Source: Archegozetes longisetosus
Taxonomy: Eukaryota > Arthropoda > Arachnida > Sarcoptiformes > Trhypochthoniidae
Assembly (NCBI GenBank): GCA_018873245.2
Contig: JAEMBT020000018.1
Coordinates: forward strand, 1 to 64,000
Direction of reading: 5' to 3'
DNA: 64,000 nt
Made by a program: the position numbers and the translations under genes. Each line of letters opens with the position of its first letter. The stretch's first letter is position 1. Positions 22,012 through 34,259 of this stretch are shown here, piece after piece. The notes below the pieces were generated by a model that was not told the DNA's origin, searched no databases, and saw only the letters and a list, made by a program, of their open reading frames with translations.

Positions 22012-24300
22012 ATGATTTGTTGTTCTGTTAAATACTATATTAAACTACTCATCCGTATATGTCTTGATTTATTTGTCAAAATTATCGGTTTGATCTATCC
22101 TTCGAAGACCAATTATTTACCGGCTATTACCGATCGATTACTGTTAGAACCAGCGCATAGTTTGGTCGAACGAATCAAAAAAGGACAAGTACGTAATAAA
22201 CTTAAGTAAACTCATTATTATTTACTTGATTGTTCATGTCAAAGACTAAAGTTTAGTTTAATTTTTTACACTCATTCTCTAATACTTAAGTAGTTTGTGA
22301 TACTAATGTGATCAATTATTTTCTGTTTGATTTCTAATTTAGCTCAAAAGTGAAGACTTGGTTAAAGCATATATCGACCGAATTAAATCAGTACAGGTTT
22401 GTCAATAAATTAATTGCTAGTTTTTAAAATCATCTTCCGCTTTAGGTTCGCATTTATTTAAATAATCGGTTTAATGTAAATATTTGCTAAACATTTTCGG
22501 TTACTTTTGTTAAAATTTAGTTATTAATTAGTCAGAGGAATATAAAAGCTTGTAGACATCACGAAAAGCTATGCTTAAACCTGAAGAAAAGTTGGTTTCA
22601 TAATTTTAGAGGAAAATGAGTGGCATTTAATCAAATAACATTAATGTTACGCACCAATTAGAGGAAAATGACAAGTTCCTGTTATTAAACATTACAAAAA
22701 CCCAAAATCTCTTCAATTCAGAGCAACTATTATGAGTCAGCTAAAAGTTTAATTCAAATTACAAGTTTTGTGCATTTAGTGAAAACTCAATTAAGATAAT
22801 ATTGATTTTTATTCTGATTTTAATGTTTAGCCACATATAAATGCAGTGATTGACGAACGCTGTGCGGAGGCAGTTCTCGAAGCGATAGAAGTGGATAAAC
22901 GTGTTCAATACGAATTAGACGGAAATGAGCCACTAAATGGTCAATCAATACATTCTCGGCCACTGTTGGGGATTCCATTTTCGGGGAAAGACGGCATAGC
23001 TATTAAGGGTTTATATTATACATCAGGAGGTCCTGCGAGAAAAGGGATCAAAGCAGCTGAAGATGCATTAGTTGCAGAATATTTGAAAAAAGCCGGTGCT
23101 ATACCTGTATGTATGACAAATGTACCAGAGATGCTTCTTTGGTGGGACGCTTATAATGAATTGTATGGAAAAACTTTCAACCCATACGACAAGTCAGTCA
23201 TAGTAGGCATGTCATCACTTACCAGATTAAATGATGTGAAATTTATGAAGTATTATTGATTGGATAATTAATTTTCAGGCGGAAGTACTGGAGGAAATGG
23301 AGCCCTAATAGCAGCTGCTGGAAGTGTGATTGGAATCGCATCAGATATTGGTGGATCGATTAGAATTCCATCGTTTTTTTGTGGTGTTTTTGGCCATTAC
23401 ACAACTCCAGAACTTGTGCCAACTGATCATCATTGGCCACCAATTCCAGAAGGAAGACTAAAACTACTATCTTTTGGACCAATGGTTCGATACGCATCTG
23501 ATATCAAACCAACACTAAAAGTATTTCTTGGCGATAATGTTTCTAAGTTGAAATTAGACGAAAAAGTAGATATCAGTAGACTTAAAGTTTATGTTATGTA
23601 TGGCATAAAAGAGCCCTCTCTAACACCACTCACTTCTGAAATGAGAAAAGGCATTGAAAAAACTGTCAATCATTTGAAAAGTTTAGGCGCAACTGCCCAA
23701 GAGGTCTATTTAGATAAATTTGATCATTCGTTTGAAATATGGTTGAGTGCTATGAAAGTCGATGGCGCAAAGAAATTGTCTGAAGAATTAACCAATCGAA
23801 ACGGATCTGTCAATCCGTGGATCGAATTATTCAAATCTATTTATGGTGGGTCTAAACATACGAAGGCAGCCATTCTCGGATGTCTAGTTGAAGAATACCC
23901 TCCAAGTGAAGAAAACATCAAGAAATTCAAGAAGATTGGCAACGAACTAAAGGAAGAGCTGCACGAACTTTTAGGTATTAGTTAGAAATAGAGAAAAACT
24001 GAATTAATATTTTGATGATTTTTAGGAAATGATGGCATTTTGCTATTTCCTCCACATCCGGAGACAGCAGTTAAACACAATTCAACTTTGTTAAAGTTTA
24101 AGAACTGTGCCTATACTGGAGTTTTCAATGCACTCCAAGTCTCTATGACTCAAGTGCCTCTTGGACTTAGCGCTAATGGCCTTCCCATTGGCGTTCAAGT
24201 CATTGCCCGACCATTCAATGATCACATCACTATTGCTGTGGCTGAAGAACTAGAGAGACAGTTTGGAGGATGGGTTCCTCCCTCCAGAATAGTCTGCTAA
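22012..24300 (+). CDS. FAAH2-like fatty-acid amide hydrolase, 5 exons
   Basis: Exons: 22012-22188, 22343-22396, 22831-23206, 23279-23974, 24026-24300, encoding 525 residues (human FAAH2 is 532). An N-terminal hydrophobic anchor (about residues 8-30) precedes the amidase-signature fold. The catalytic triad is visible: Lys130 (F-S-G-K-D-G), cis-Ser205 (G-G-S-T-G-G) and nucleophile Ser229 (D-I-G-G-S-I-R). Spacings of 75 and 24 equal those of rat FAAH (142, 217, 241). It should hydrolyse fatty-acid amides at a membrane. The ATG at 22012 is the first in frame. Intron 3 (23207-23278) begins GC rather than GT (GTAG|GCATGT); this is the only junction that keeps the frame and restores the V-G-G-S motif. 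Confidence 0.92.
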
Positions 24301-25747
24301 TTATATGCATTAAGTTCATAATAAATGATACTTTTATAAGTAATTAATTAAATTTAATTTTTAGACCAGTAGATGTTTAGATGTTTAGAGCTTTATTTTT
24401 TTTATTGTTTTTAATTCTGTTGAACCAAAAGACCAATTATTTTGTTACTCAGTGGCGTAATCTGAAGTAATTTGAATCAAGATTATGCATATTTTATAGA
24501 ATTTCCATTCAAATCAATACTAGAATATATTAATAGTATGACTTCTCGAGTCTCGAAAGATATTTTTTATTGATTTAATCTCAATAATTAACCCTTAATT
24601 TCCCAGAGATTTTGTTTTAATGTTGACCCAAGAAAAATATTGTATAACTAGGTTAGGCAATGAACATTTGATGAATAATTCTAAGTTTAAAGGTTTTAAA
24701 TGTTTAAAAATGTGTTTTATCAAAAAATTGATTCGTAAAAGGGTCATTTTTAATCAAAATAGATTTGTTAGATAAATTAAATATTTTTAATTATTAAATG
24801 ATTATCTCAATTTAATGTATTAAACTGAATCTAGGTGCAAGTAAATAATTAGTGGTCAAATTTTCCCCCTATACTATAGGGAATTCGAGAATTCTTGAGT
24901 CTCGGGACCAGAATTTTTTCAAGACTTGAGAAGCTCATTTCTCGAAAATACCATACTCTATTTAATACCAAGTTATTTAGCACTTAGTTAAATATGCTAT
25001 GGTTTATGTCATGTTTTGTAATAGATATATAAGTCCATGTGGTATCGAAAAAACTATGTCAACTAAAGTTGTTTTTACGGGGAGTTGGCTCTCAGAGGCC
25101 AAACATAGATCAAAAATGGATCCTAAGATCTCAGTCTTCTTGTATGCGTAAATTCTAACTTCAAAGTTATGTCGTTTTGTTTATTTTTTCATGTTTTCCT
25201 AACAAAATAAATTAAAAAACTCCAAAAATTTTCAACTACTAACCCCCGACAACAGAATTGGCAACGGCGTAACAATTTAATTAGAACTCAATCTATGCAT
25301 GTCACTCAAATTACTAATAAATTAATATTTTACTGGTCTTTAATTTATTAGTGGTCTTTACTATTACGGACTGAAGACTAGTTATTAATTCCATTTCTAG
25401 TCGTTAACTGAACAAATGAAATATTTTTTGCGAATATATCAACTCAAACAACATTTGGTATTGAATTAGTGCTTTATATGTTTTATTTTTCAAACATCAC
25501 GTTCACAAGTCTTCAAGAGCTTCGAAGCTGATTTAATTTCTCAATCTTAAACATTGGTCACTTACGTCTTTCAATTAGTATCTGTTATAACATAAGTGAT
25601 AAATAAATATTAGATGAATGTTTGTTTTATTATCGCAATTACAACAGTATAAAACAATAAAAATTGATTTGATCAGTAATATGACGCAAGGAGGAGATAA
25701 TAGGATAGAACTTGGCGGAGAAGAGATTCAAGCGATAGTCAATACAA
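24301..25747. other. Intergenic region, nothing recognised
   Basis: A/T-rich with no supported ORF, RNA gene or clear element. Short related segments containing 'ctcgagtctcg' or 'cttgagtctcgg' occur near 24544 and 24895 and may be an old repeat. Confidence 0.5.
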
Positions 25748-25987
25748 CTATTTAGAATTAGATTGGTCTACAAATGATTGGATCAACGAAGCAAACTGTT
25801 CATCAACGTGTTGGTTATCCCAAAAGTCATCCCAAACGTTGTCATCAGAATGAGGTACAGTCCACTCTTCAACTGGAAACTCTTCAAATTCGTCATCTTC
25901 TTCTAACAGAACGTTTATGTCTAATTTTTGTCCAGTTTTCACTTTTGGGATTTTGAATGATTTAAATGATTGCGATGGATCACACAT
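25748..25987 (-). CDS. SEM1: SEM1/DSS1, 26S proteasome subunit
   Basis: A single exon of 79 residues from the ATG at 25987. It carries the DSS1 hallmarks: an acidic stretch L-L-E-E-D-D-E-F-E-E-F-P, then E-E-W and W-D-D-F-W-D, and a short C-terminal helix. Human SEM1 is 70 residues and the extra length here is N-terminal. The protein is a flexible subunit of the proteasome lid and partner of BRCA2 and TREX-2. Acidic and aromatic ubiquitin-binding positions are kept. The frame is open upstream of the ATG, but this is not needed for the family fold. Confidence 0.93.
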   Translation of the reverse strand: MCDPSQSFKSFKIPKVKTGQKLDINVLLEEDDEFEEFPVEEWTVPHSDDNVWDDFWDNQHVDEQFASLIQSFVDQSNSK

Positions 25988-26195
25988 TTTAACAATATTT
26001 AATATTGGTTTAGTCACTATTAAGAATAAAAATGTTTGACTTGTTTACAAACTTCCATCAAATTAAACGAAGAGTAAATAAGGTATAAATACTCGTGCCA
26101 TCTCATGGATAATCATTTCTATTTACCACTTAATATATCGACCTAAAAGGCGCAAAAAGTAAAAATGCTAGAAGGCTCAATTAAAATGTTGCTAC

Positions 26196-27042
26196 CAGAG
26201 ACCCAACTTTTTAGGAGTTTCTTTAGCACCATTTGTAATTATACTGTCCGTTTTTTTTTAAACTAAACTCAAATCCTTATAACAATTTTTCTCTATTATT
26301 ATTCATGAATCAGAACTTACTAATGAGTAAGTTTAAAACATATAAAACAGAATTTGATCACTTAGTCATTGATTTTGAATTAAAAACACCTTTAATCATA
26401 AAAATAATGTTCACAACAGAAGAAAGAATTTGTTTTGAAAACTCATTTATTAACTAAATCTTGTGATAAAATTAGAGCTGAATTTTTGAAAAATTTGGTA
26501 AAACTGGGCCGACCAATGCAACTATTTTTAGAATTGAATTAAATTTATTTTTACATATATAAATTACTCTGTAGGATTACAGTTCTGAAATAAGTTTGTA
26601 TGATTATAGTTCATTATTAAGGTTTATTTTGAAACATTCAAATTTTGGTCAATGAGTAAGCGATTTCACTTTTGACTCACATTTTCAAAAGCAACAAAGT
26701 TTAACTGTAAAATCTGAGTTTAGTTTTTAAAAAACGGACTGTATAAACGTCAATTGCGTCTGTTATTTCATATTTTAAAAATGTATTATGTAAGATATTT
26801 TTGATCGAAGGTCTTTTAATGCATTGATAGAATAGATAACTGCAAAAAATTTTATAAATTTGTTATATCTGGTCTAATTTATATGAGAGACCATATTTCA
26901 AACATTTTAAAAAGCGCCAAACATTAGATTGTGAAAAGCCACCCTAATAATTAAGCCTATTTTATACTTTTATTATGGTATGAATGACGTATTATTGACT
27001 ATAGAATTGTACTAAAGAAACTCCCAAAAGGTTGGGTCTCTG
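26196..27042. mobile_element. Outer MITE with ~35-bp TIRs, split by another MITE
   Basis: Ends share cagagacccaactttt-type inverted repeats, continuing 'aggagtttctttag'. The internal sequence is non-coding and contains the 498-bp element below. Superfamily uncertain. Confidence 0.65.
26244..26741. mobile_element. Tc1/mariner-type MITE nested in the outer MITE
   Basis: Inverted ends c[a/t]gtccgttttttt and 'aaactaaactca', flanked by TA (26242-26243, 26742-26743). Non-coding, 498 bp. It must have arrived after the outer element. Confidence 0.75.
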
Positions 27043-27196
27043 TTGATTATATAATTCATTATTTATCTATTTTGAAGTATCGATTAAATTGCTTTGAGAA
27101 TAAAATGAACCTTTCACGAATATTGAGTCTAAAACATGAAATTTTCATAAATATTGAGTAACTTTCTCGAAATATTCTTTTATGATGAAACTAATA

Positions 27197-27992
27197 CACT
27201 TTATCCCGGATATAGTGAACGGGTAGGTGCAGCATAAAGTGTTCACTATAAGCGGGTTTCACTATAAACGTTCTAGAGGAGGAAGAACTTTGAAAATAAT
27301 TTTATTCTTACTTTCAATATGAAAATTTGTTATAAAAAGTATTTGATAACATTTTAATTATTTTTGTTGATGTAATCAGTAAAGAGTGACTGTCTACTAG
27401 TTTTACTATTATTTAAGATTAACTTTTCAAACTTATTAAGAATATCATAATTATTGTCCACTTCATTGAGTGATCCTAAATATAAGGATCACTCAATGTT
27501 GATTTCAAGTCTTTTTTGCTTAGTTTACTCGCAAGTAATGAATACTTTTCCTTATTCTTCAAAATTCCATTAATATTCGATTTATTCTTTAAATTGTATT
27601 TTGTAACGATTAAATCGTAATCAATTCTGTTCTCAACATCTTTAATAATTTTCAATTTCTTTTCTAAAGAAATACTTTCACGTTTTTGTTTAATTGAAAC
27701 CATATTTGTTATTAATTTGTTTGTATTTGTCGATTATTCGTTTTTTATAATTTTCGATTGAAAAAATAAATGTTTTACAGTCTGCTAAAAATAGTTCACT
27801 ATAAATGTATAGTATTCATACTGTTGATGCTTTGGAATGTGTTCACTATAAGCGGGATTTCATTATAAGCGGGTTCACTATAACCGTATTTTTTACAATA
27901 AGATATAAGCATTAGGTGCTCGGTGTTGAACAACATGTTCACAATAAGCGGGTTTTCACTATAAGCGGGTTCACTATATCCGTGATAGAGTG
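27197..27992 (-). mobile_element. Tigger/pogo-like element, internally deleted
   Basis: TIRs of about 24 bp (cactttatcccggatatagt-like) are flanked by TA at 27195-27196 and 27993-27994. Both ends carry several 'gttcactataagcggg' subterminal repeats. It encodes only the N-terminal DNA-binding piece of a transposase. Confidence 0.82.
27476..27703 (-). pseudogene. Tigger transposase N-terminal CENP-B-type HTH fragment
   Basis: 75 residues with K-R-E-S-I-S-L-E-K-K-L-K-I-I and I-N-G-I-L-K-N-K-E-K, the first helix-turn-helix of pogo/Tigger/CENP-B proteins. The DDE catalytic region is absent because the element is internally deleted. It could still bind the TIRs, but that is speculation. Confidence 0.8.
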
Positions 27993-30033
27993 TATTTACA
28001 AATACTATTCTCTTAACGATAGGCTTTATTATACTAACATATATTAACTTAAAACTACTTTATTATATTATTATTTTATTTGGTTTTTCTACGAACTTTT
28101 ATGTAATTTTTATTAGGAATAATTATAAATTTCTGCAAATGTTTCTTAGACTCTAATGTTGATGTTCAAAATGGGTTCGAATATCTTATAAATAATAGAA
28201 TAAATAATCAAACGCTTTAAGTTCGATTCATATTGATAAAAGAGATATGACAAAAACTAGTATTTCAAATAAAAATCTCCAAAAATGAATTTATATGAAT
28301 CATTCAGTTGTCTCTGATTAAACCTTGACCTCATGTCTCCCTTTGAATTTGTTCATTTTTGTTTGAATTATGCAATTTATTTCAATTTTAATAGTTTACT
28401 AATTTACTGGAAAATATAAATACAGACTTTGAAATTTGTAACTGATTTTCCCAAACATGATTACTTGTCGCGAAAATCGTACAATTCTAGAGACTTTAAA
28501 TAGAATAAGTTCTCCATCGCACTTTAAAGTCAAATTATGTCGAAACTTCGGTCAATTATTTTCAGAAACGCATGATTTACCGCTTCTACGTCAAAATGTC
28601 GCCGAAAATAATGTCGCCGGTAAATAATGTCGCTTTATAAAAATTTTGTATATTGAAACAAGTCTAGAATTGAATTTTGAGTTTATGATCTGTTGACAAT
28701 GATGAGCATGCTCGAGAAAAATTTTGCACTCAGTGCTCGGTGCTCGAGCACTGTTTCAAACTTTTTATCTATTGAAATGTTATATAAAATTGTTTATATC
28801 TTGAAGTTATAACCCTAAACATATGTAATGCGAAACATACAGTATATAAAAAGTCATAAGTGATATTAAATACCTTTGTGCTTAGTATAATTGATGTCAT
28901 TTTGCAGTAAAATAAGTGATTTATTTATAGAAAGAATGAAAATAATTATTGAATACTGATTTTAAAGTTATATTCAAGTTTGTTTAGATTTGATATTATT
29001 ATTAAATTCTAATTAAACTTTTGAAATGAGTTCTCGAAGTGAAAGAAGTGATGACATAGATATTGATATAACTAGTGATACAGAAATGGGGCGGATAAAC
29101 GTCCAGATTTGAGCTGAATAAATAAATACTTCTATCACAAATGCTTTATCTTATTAATAATTCTGTTAGAGGGGAGGGATTCGGGGAGTCCAAATTTTTA
29201 AAATAAGATATTGTACACCTATATATTATTAATCAGCATATCTTAAGGGGTAAAAAAGTCGCCTCTAGGACCGACTTGAAACCACGCTCACCAAATAAAT
29301 TAGCCATGCCTACAAAAAATTCATTTTAATTCTTATGACACACAGATTCAACATGTATAACACTTAAGTTGAAATTCATTTAGGGGACGGAGCTATAATT
29401 CCTTAAAGTTCAATTTTGCAACTTTTAAAAATTAATATCTCAAGAATGGGAGGGGCAAATACGGTGGAGGTTTTACTAAGATCTTCTAAATATCATTAAC
29501 TATAACATACTATACAATCAAGGTCATACAAGACCAACGACATTTTTTAGTTAACATAACATCACTGCTGCACTATAGCAAACGTGGATGGATATCTTCC
29601 CGATGTTGTAGACGCATAAATTATACCTCATTGGACTCGTCTCGACCATACGAGTCGATTGAGACCATACTCTAGGTCATTCGAGGTAAGCACGAAAGTT
29701 CGAGTTTATTCGATCGAATTTCGGATCGAGCTTTATTTAACAAATAGAACATAGAAAACTGAAGACAAATTAAACATATATGACCTTAAGGTCACTTTCA
29801 TGGTCATTTCCAGACCATTTTCATCTAATTTCTTCAGCGTAAGTATGTTCCCAATGTAGAAACATAAATTATGCATCGTTGGAATCTTCCTGACCATAGT
29901 ATTCGAATGAGCTCATACTCGAGATCATTCAAATTCATTTAACGTCATTTAATTTTTTCAACTTTGAATGCCGAATTTCGGGTTGACGCTAATACGGAGT
30001 GAATTTCGATTTATATACATACATACATACATA
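27993..30033. other. Repeat-rich non-coding stretch
   Basis: No supported gene. Two degenerate direct repeats about 270 bp apart span roughly 29600-29740 and 29860-30000, sharing 'cataaatta', 'cattcga' and 'gaatttcgg' blocks. 'aatgtcgccg'-like motifs repeat near 28595-28635. A short frame at 29027-29110 (M-S-S-R-S-E-R-S-D-D) resembles an exon start but ends quickly. A (CATA)n run lies at 30017-30033. Confidence 0.5.
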
Positions 30034-31575
30034 CAGTGGGCGCGATAAATATAACAACAGAACATATTTAAGGATAAAATTTTAATAAAACATAGTTAAG
30101 ACATATATTTTACTTTTAATCTATATAAATAGAATTTAAATATCACCACAAAAGTTTTTTTTTAATATATGCACCTATTCCCAAAATAATCTATAAAAAC
30201 CGATTTTAGGGCGCGCGATAAATATAACAACAATTTAATTATTTACGCGACTAATAGTTAATTGACTGTCCATTTTTTTTTCAATACTTCTACCATGCGG
30301 TTCGGCATGGAATCCACTAATTTTTTAAGTTGATTCTCTGTGATTAAGTCCCAGTTTCGGATAATTTCGGCCCGAAGTTCTGGAACCGAATTATATTGGC
30401 GACCATTAGCATAAACAAGGCGAACCAAGATACCCCATAGATTTTCTATCGGTTTTAAGTCTGGGCTATTGTATGGCCAGTCTAAAACCCGAACATTATT
30501 GGCCAGAAACCAGTTTCTGGTCATTCCCGAAGTGTGAATAGGGGCGTTATCTTGTTGGAAGATCCAATTCCGGCCGCCAATAGCTTCTGCAATATGCAAT
30601 AAATGCTCAGCTAGGACTCGAATGTAGTCCGCTGAGTTTTAGCGGCCATCCTACAATACAATGGCCGTTTTACCCCAAAACTCGAAGCCCGCCTAAACCA
30701 TTACTGAGCCACCGCCACTGGCTCTTCGTGAAAAGTATTGAGGCTCTTTTCTTAGGTTGTGCCAATAGTATTGATTGCCATCGGGTCCATTCAAATGAAC
30801 TTTTTTTCATCACTAAAGATAATTTCTTGTCATTTTGTATTTTTAACGAGCTTTTAGGTGGCCCATTGAAGTCAATATTGAATATGAGTTTATGTAAGTT
30901 TCAGGCGGAACTTTCTTTTTTCATAATTGAGTTCGGGGCATGAACTCTTGATCTCTTGAACTCTTGTGGTGCTTAATGGGATCTGTTGGCTAACTCTGAG
31001 TTGGTTGGCCGATTGATCCCCGTTTTTGGCGGCCTTAAGAAGGCGGCGTTCGGCCCGCTCATCAAGTGTTCTGCGTCTTCCGGAGCGCTTTTTGCGGCCG
31101 TAATTTTCGGGATCCCTTAGAAATCGGCTAATCACTGATTTGTGACGTCCGATCTTTTTCCCGATTTCTGTCGGGCCTAGATTAAGGTCCCGATAGGCCA
31201 ATATTTGGCCTCTTACAAAATCGGTTAATTGGGGGCGTTTAGGCATCTATTAATTTTTAATATATTTACTAATTGTTTCAATTAGAGTTAAATATATCAT
31301 GACTTACCCTAAATTCAGTTAAATTAACTTAAATACTAATATTACTTATGTTTTTAGTCAAATTGTTATAAATTGACTTGTGTTGTTATACTTATTTAGC
31401 ACCTTAAAATTGGTTTTAATTGTATTGTGCGCGCGTTTATCATGCTATGAATCTGTAATCTCGAGACATTGTGTCTCTACATAATCTCTTATTAAGAAAA
31501 AATTTTGGCTGGAATTCGTTAATCCGTTTGAGATATATTAAAATTTTTGCTCTGTTATAATTCTCGCGCTCACTG
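30034..31575 (-). mobile_element. Tc3-like transposon, degraded
   Basis: Terminal repeats cagtg[g/a]gcgcga-type are flanked by TA (30032-30033 and 31576-31577). A second copy of the left motif, 'gcgcgataaatataacaaca', occurs near 30213, giving Tc3-style double binding sites. Length 1542 bp. Confidence 0.82.
30258..31246 (-). pseudogene. Tc3-like transposase, frameshifted
   Basis: The N-terminal part (31246-30890) has two helix-turn-helix units (T-E-I-G-K-K-I-G-R-H-K-S-V-I-S) and a G-R-K-K-R-S-G-R-R-R basic linker. The C-terminal part (30599-30258) has D in Q-Q-D-N-A-P-I-H and the final E in N-S-P-D-L-K-P-I-E-N-L-W. The first catalytic region between them is broken by frameshifts and stops, so it is inactive. 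Confidence 0.85.
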
Positions 31576-31581
31576 TATATA

Positions 31582-32655
31582 CAGTTGGTTCCACCACTAT
31601 CCAAGGCTTTTTAGACGCTTGTAGTTTCTCAACCCCTTAACCGATTTTAGTCATCTCGGTCTCATTTTAAAGTTTATATAATCCGATTTTAAATGCTAAA
31701 GAGAGCATAGCAAAATTCGAAAAAATAACAAAGTTATAAACATTTATTTGGAAACTACATGTATTACAAGTAATTACTAGAGATTAATGTGGCGTTCCTT
31801 AAGGCGCTCTTCGACGACTGCAACTCTGCGAACTGTTCCTAAAATTATTAAATTAAATTAAACCAAATTAAATTATATTTAATTTTTCATATTTAATTTA
31901 CCTTGTTCATTAAGGCGGCGCCTTAATGTCGAGTTTGACACGTTTGCGAGCCCAGGGTGTTCAACAAATGTCTCTGCCTCAATTGATTCAAACTGGACCA
32001 ATTGTTTTCGAGTGCGTCACTGGCCAACGTCTGGTCCTCCTCGAGTGTGGTCTTCTTGGGCTGACCGCCAGTTCGTGGGACAGTTAAATACAACTGTTCC
32101 TCGTCATCAATTTTGGCCCAATCATTGAAACAGCTTTCACCGATGCCTTACAATAATGATAGAAAAATAAACAAAAATTAAATTAGTTTAAAGCTTACCC
32201 ACTAATCGCATAATATGCGTTCGTTTGACTCTTTTCGCCCGTAACTTAATAAACTGCCGGAACTTGAGTTCCCTCTCCTCGACGGTAAACACCATTTATC
32301 ACAAATTAATCACAATTTGTTTCAACAATAATCAAATTTGATTTTTACTTTGAATCGAATGTAAACACAAACCAAAACACAAACGCAAACAATCGAACCA
32401 ACATACGTCACAAATAACGTCAACAAATTTGGCAATTGTGGACAAATTGGCCAAATTGGATACAACGTTATGTTCAATGTACATTTTACTTAATCGTCTA
32501 TAACTTTTTTATTTCAATGAATTTTACCATGGTCTCTTTTGCATTTAAAATCGGATTATATAAGCTTTAAAACGAGACCGAGATGATCGAAATCGGTTAA
32601 GAGACTGAGAAATGGCAAACGATTGAATTGCCTTGGGTAGTGGTGGAACAAACTG
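31582..32655 (-). mobile_element. Tc1/mariner-like remnant, abutting the Tc3-like element
   Basis: Inverted ends begin cagttggttccaccactatc (left) and its imperfect complement (right, to 32655), with TA at 31580-31581 and 32656-32657. Only 6 bp separate it from the Tc3-like element. The minus strand encodes a helix-turn-helix-like N-terminus from about 32295 (E-E-R-E-L-K-F-R-Q-F) and a Q-P-K-K-T-like segment near 32060, possibly over two exons. No catalytic domain remains. Its right end interrupts the 5' end of the Polinton DUF5679 ORF. Confidence 0.72.
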
Positions 32656-32657
32656 TA

Positions 32658-32771
32658 TATTGTTTAAAGTGTAAGAGTAAAAAAGAAGCTAATAATATTA
32701 AAGAAATCTATTCTAAAAATAATAAACCTATGATAACTGTAAGTTGTTCATCTTGTGGAGCTAAACTTTAA
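32658..32771 (+). pseudogene. DUF5679-type zinc ribbon ORF, 5' end cut by transposon
   Basis: About 37 residues: Y-C-L-K-C-K...C-S-S-C-G-A-K, the paired C-x2-C ribbon seen as a small ORF or terminal module in Polintons, adintoviruses and other large DNA viruses. The start codon is missing because the Tc1-like element inserted at a TA just upstream. Role unknown. Confidence 0.65.
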
Positions 32772-32772
32772 C

Positions 32773-33182
32773 AGTTTATTAAAAAAAAGCGAAGGAGTTT
32801 TTAATACTTTATTAAATAAAATTCCTATACCAGAGATGCATTTATCTCTAACTAAAGATGTTTTATCTGAAATGTAGAAAATGGTAGTTTTAATAAGACT
32901 GGAAAGTATAGTTATTGTGGTCCTGGAACTAAATTTAATAAAAGATTATCACAAGGTTATAAAGGAATAAACGATTTAGATAAAGCATGTTTAGAACATG
33001 ATATTGCATATGACAAAACTAAAGATGCGAAGAATAGAAATATAGCTGATAATTTATTGGCACAAGAAGCAAATAGATTAGCAAATGACATAAATCAACC
33101 AGAATATGTTAGAAGTGACGCAAAGAAAGTCGCAGCTTTAATGTCAGCTAAATCCTGGTTAGGTTTCGGACATTCTTCATGA
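32773..33182 (+). pseudogene. Polinton phospholipase A2 domain protein (parvovirus-type)
   Basis: After an I-P-I-P-E-M-H-L segment, typical of Polinton/adintovirus PLA2 proteins, there is a frameshift near 32878. The core then reads on: Y-C-G-P-G-T for the calcium-binding loop and A-C-L-E-H-D-I-A-Y for the catalytic His-Asp pair. The parvovirus VP1 domain uses the same fold to leave endosomes; in Polintons it points to a virion-like stage. The frame ends at a TGA just before the integrase remnant. Confidence 0.8.
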
Positions 33183-34185
33183 CAATCACTTAAAGATATT
33201 TATTTTGATCCTAAACAAGGTTAATCAGGTATTAATGATTTAGTAAGAAAAACTGGACTAAAACAAAAAGAAGTAAAAGATTTCTTAGATACAGTTGATA
33301 CTTATACTTTACATAAACTAATTAGAAAAAAGTTTGAAACTAGAATAGTTTACGTTAAAGGGATAGATAATCAGTTTCAAGCAGACTTAGTTGAAATGAG
33401 AGAATTTAGTAAAGAAAACGATAGCCATAATTACTTATTAACATTTATTGATTGTTTTAGTAAATATGCATGGGCTATTCCGATAAAGAATAAAACAGCT
33501 GAAGAAATAATTAAATCATTTGATAATATATTTAAAGAAAGAAAACCTTTGAAGTTACAAACAGATAAAGGTAAAGAATTTAAAAATAGAAAGTTTCATA
33601 GTTTTTTTAAAAAAGCATAACGTTATCTGGTTTAGTACTAATTCAGAATTCAAAGCTTGTATTGTTGAAAGGTTCAATAGAACTTTAAAAATTAAGATGT
33701 AAAAATATTTTACACAAGTTGGTAATAAAAAATGGATCAACATAGTTGATGATTTAGTTTAAAATTATAATAATACTTATCATATTTCAATTAAGATGAC
33801 TCCAATAGAAGCTAGTAAAAAAGAAAATGAAGCTCAAGTATATAAAAATCTATACGCAAAAAAAGTTAAAATTGATAAAGTTAATAAATTCAAAGTTGGA
33901 GATAAAGTTAGAATATCAAAATATAAGAGTATATTTGAAAAAGGATATTTACCTAATTGAACAACTGAATTGTTTACTGTTTCAAAAGTTTTAAAAACCA
34001 ATCCAGTTACATATAAAATAAAAGATTTCAATAATGATGAAGTAACTAGAATATTTTATGAGCAAGAGTTAGTAAAGTTTGCTAAACAAGATCATGATTA
34101 TGAAGTTGAAAAGATCTTAAAAACTAGGACTAGGAATAAAAAGAAAGAACATTTTGTTAAGTTAAAGGCTATCCAAGTTCAATGA
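33183..34185 (+). pseudogene. Polinton integrase, multiply broken
   Basis: Retrovirus-type DDE integrase: L-K-D-I-Y-F-D-P at the start, D in Q-A-D-L-V-E-M, D in T-D-K-G-K-E-F, and E in I-V-E-R-F-N-R. Broken by a TAA at 33222, a frameshift in an A-run near 33610, stops near 33700, 33760 and 33958, and a late frameshift. A sister copy at 63153-64000 has sense codons at several of these stops. It keeps an SH3-like region lost from the sister copy. The C-terminal chromodomain is reduced by the last frameshift. Confidence 0.88.
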
Positions 34186-34259
34186 ATAGTTAGATTCTAG
34201 TAGAAAATATGAAGAATTATGATAATATCCATATGGTAACCTGTCTATATGATCATCAC

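Noticed and set aside
29027..29110. First exon of a transcription-factor-like gene (M-S-S-R-S-E-R-S-D-D)
   Set aside because: The frame ends after about 28 codons with no good donor or following exon.
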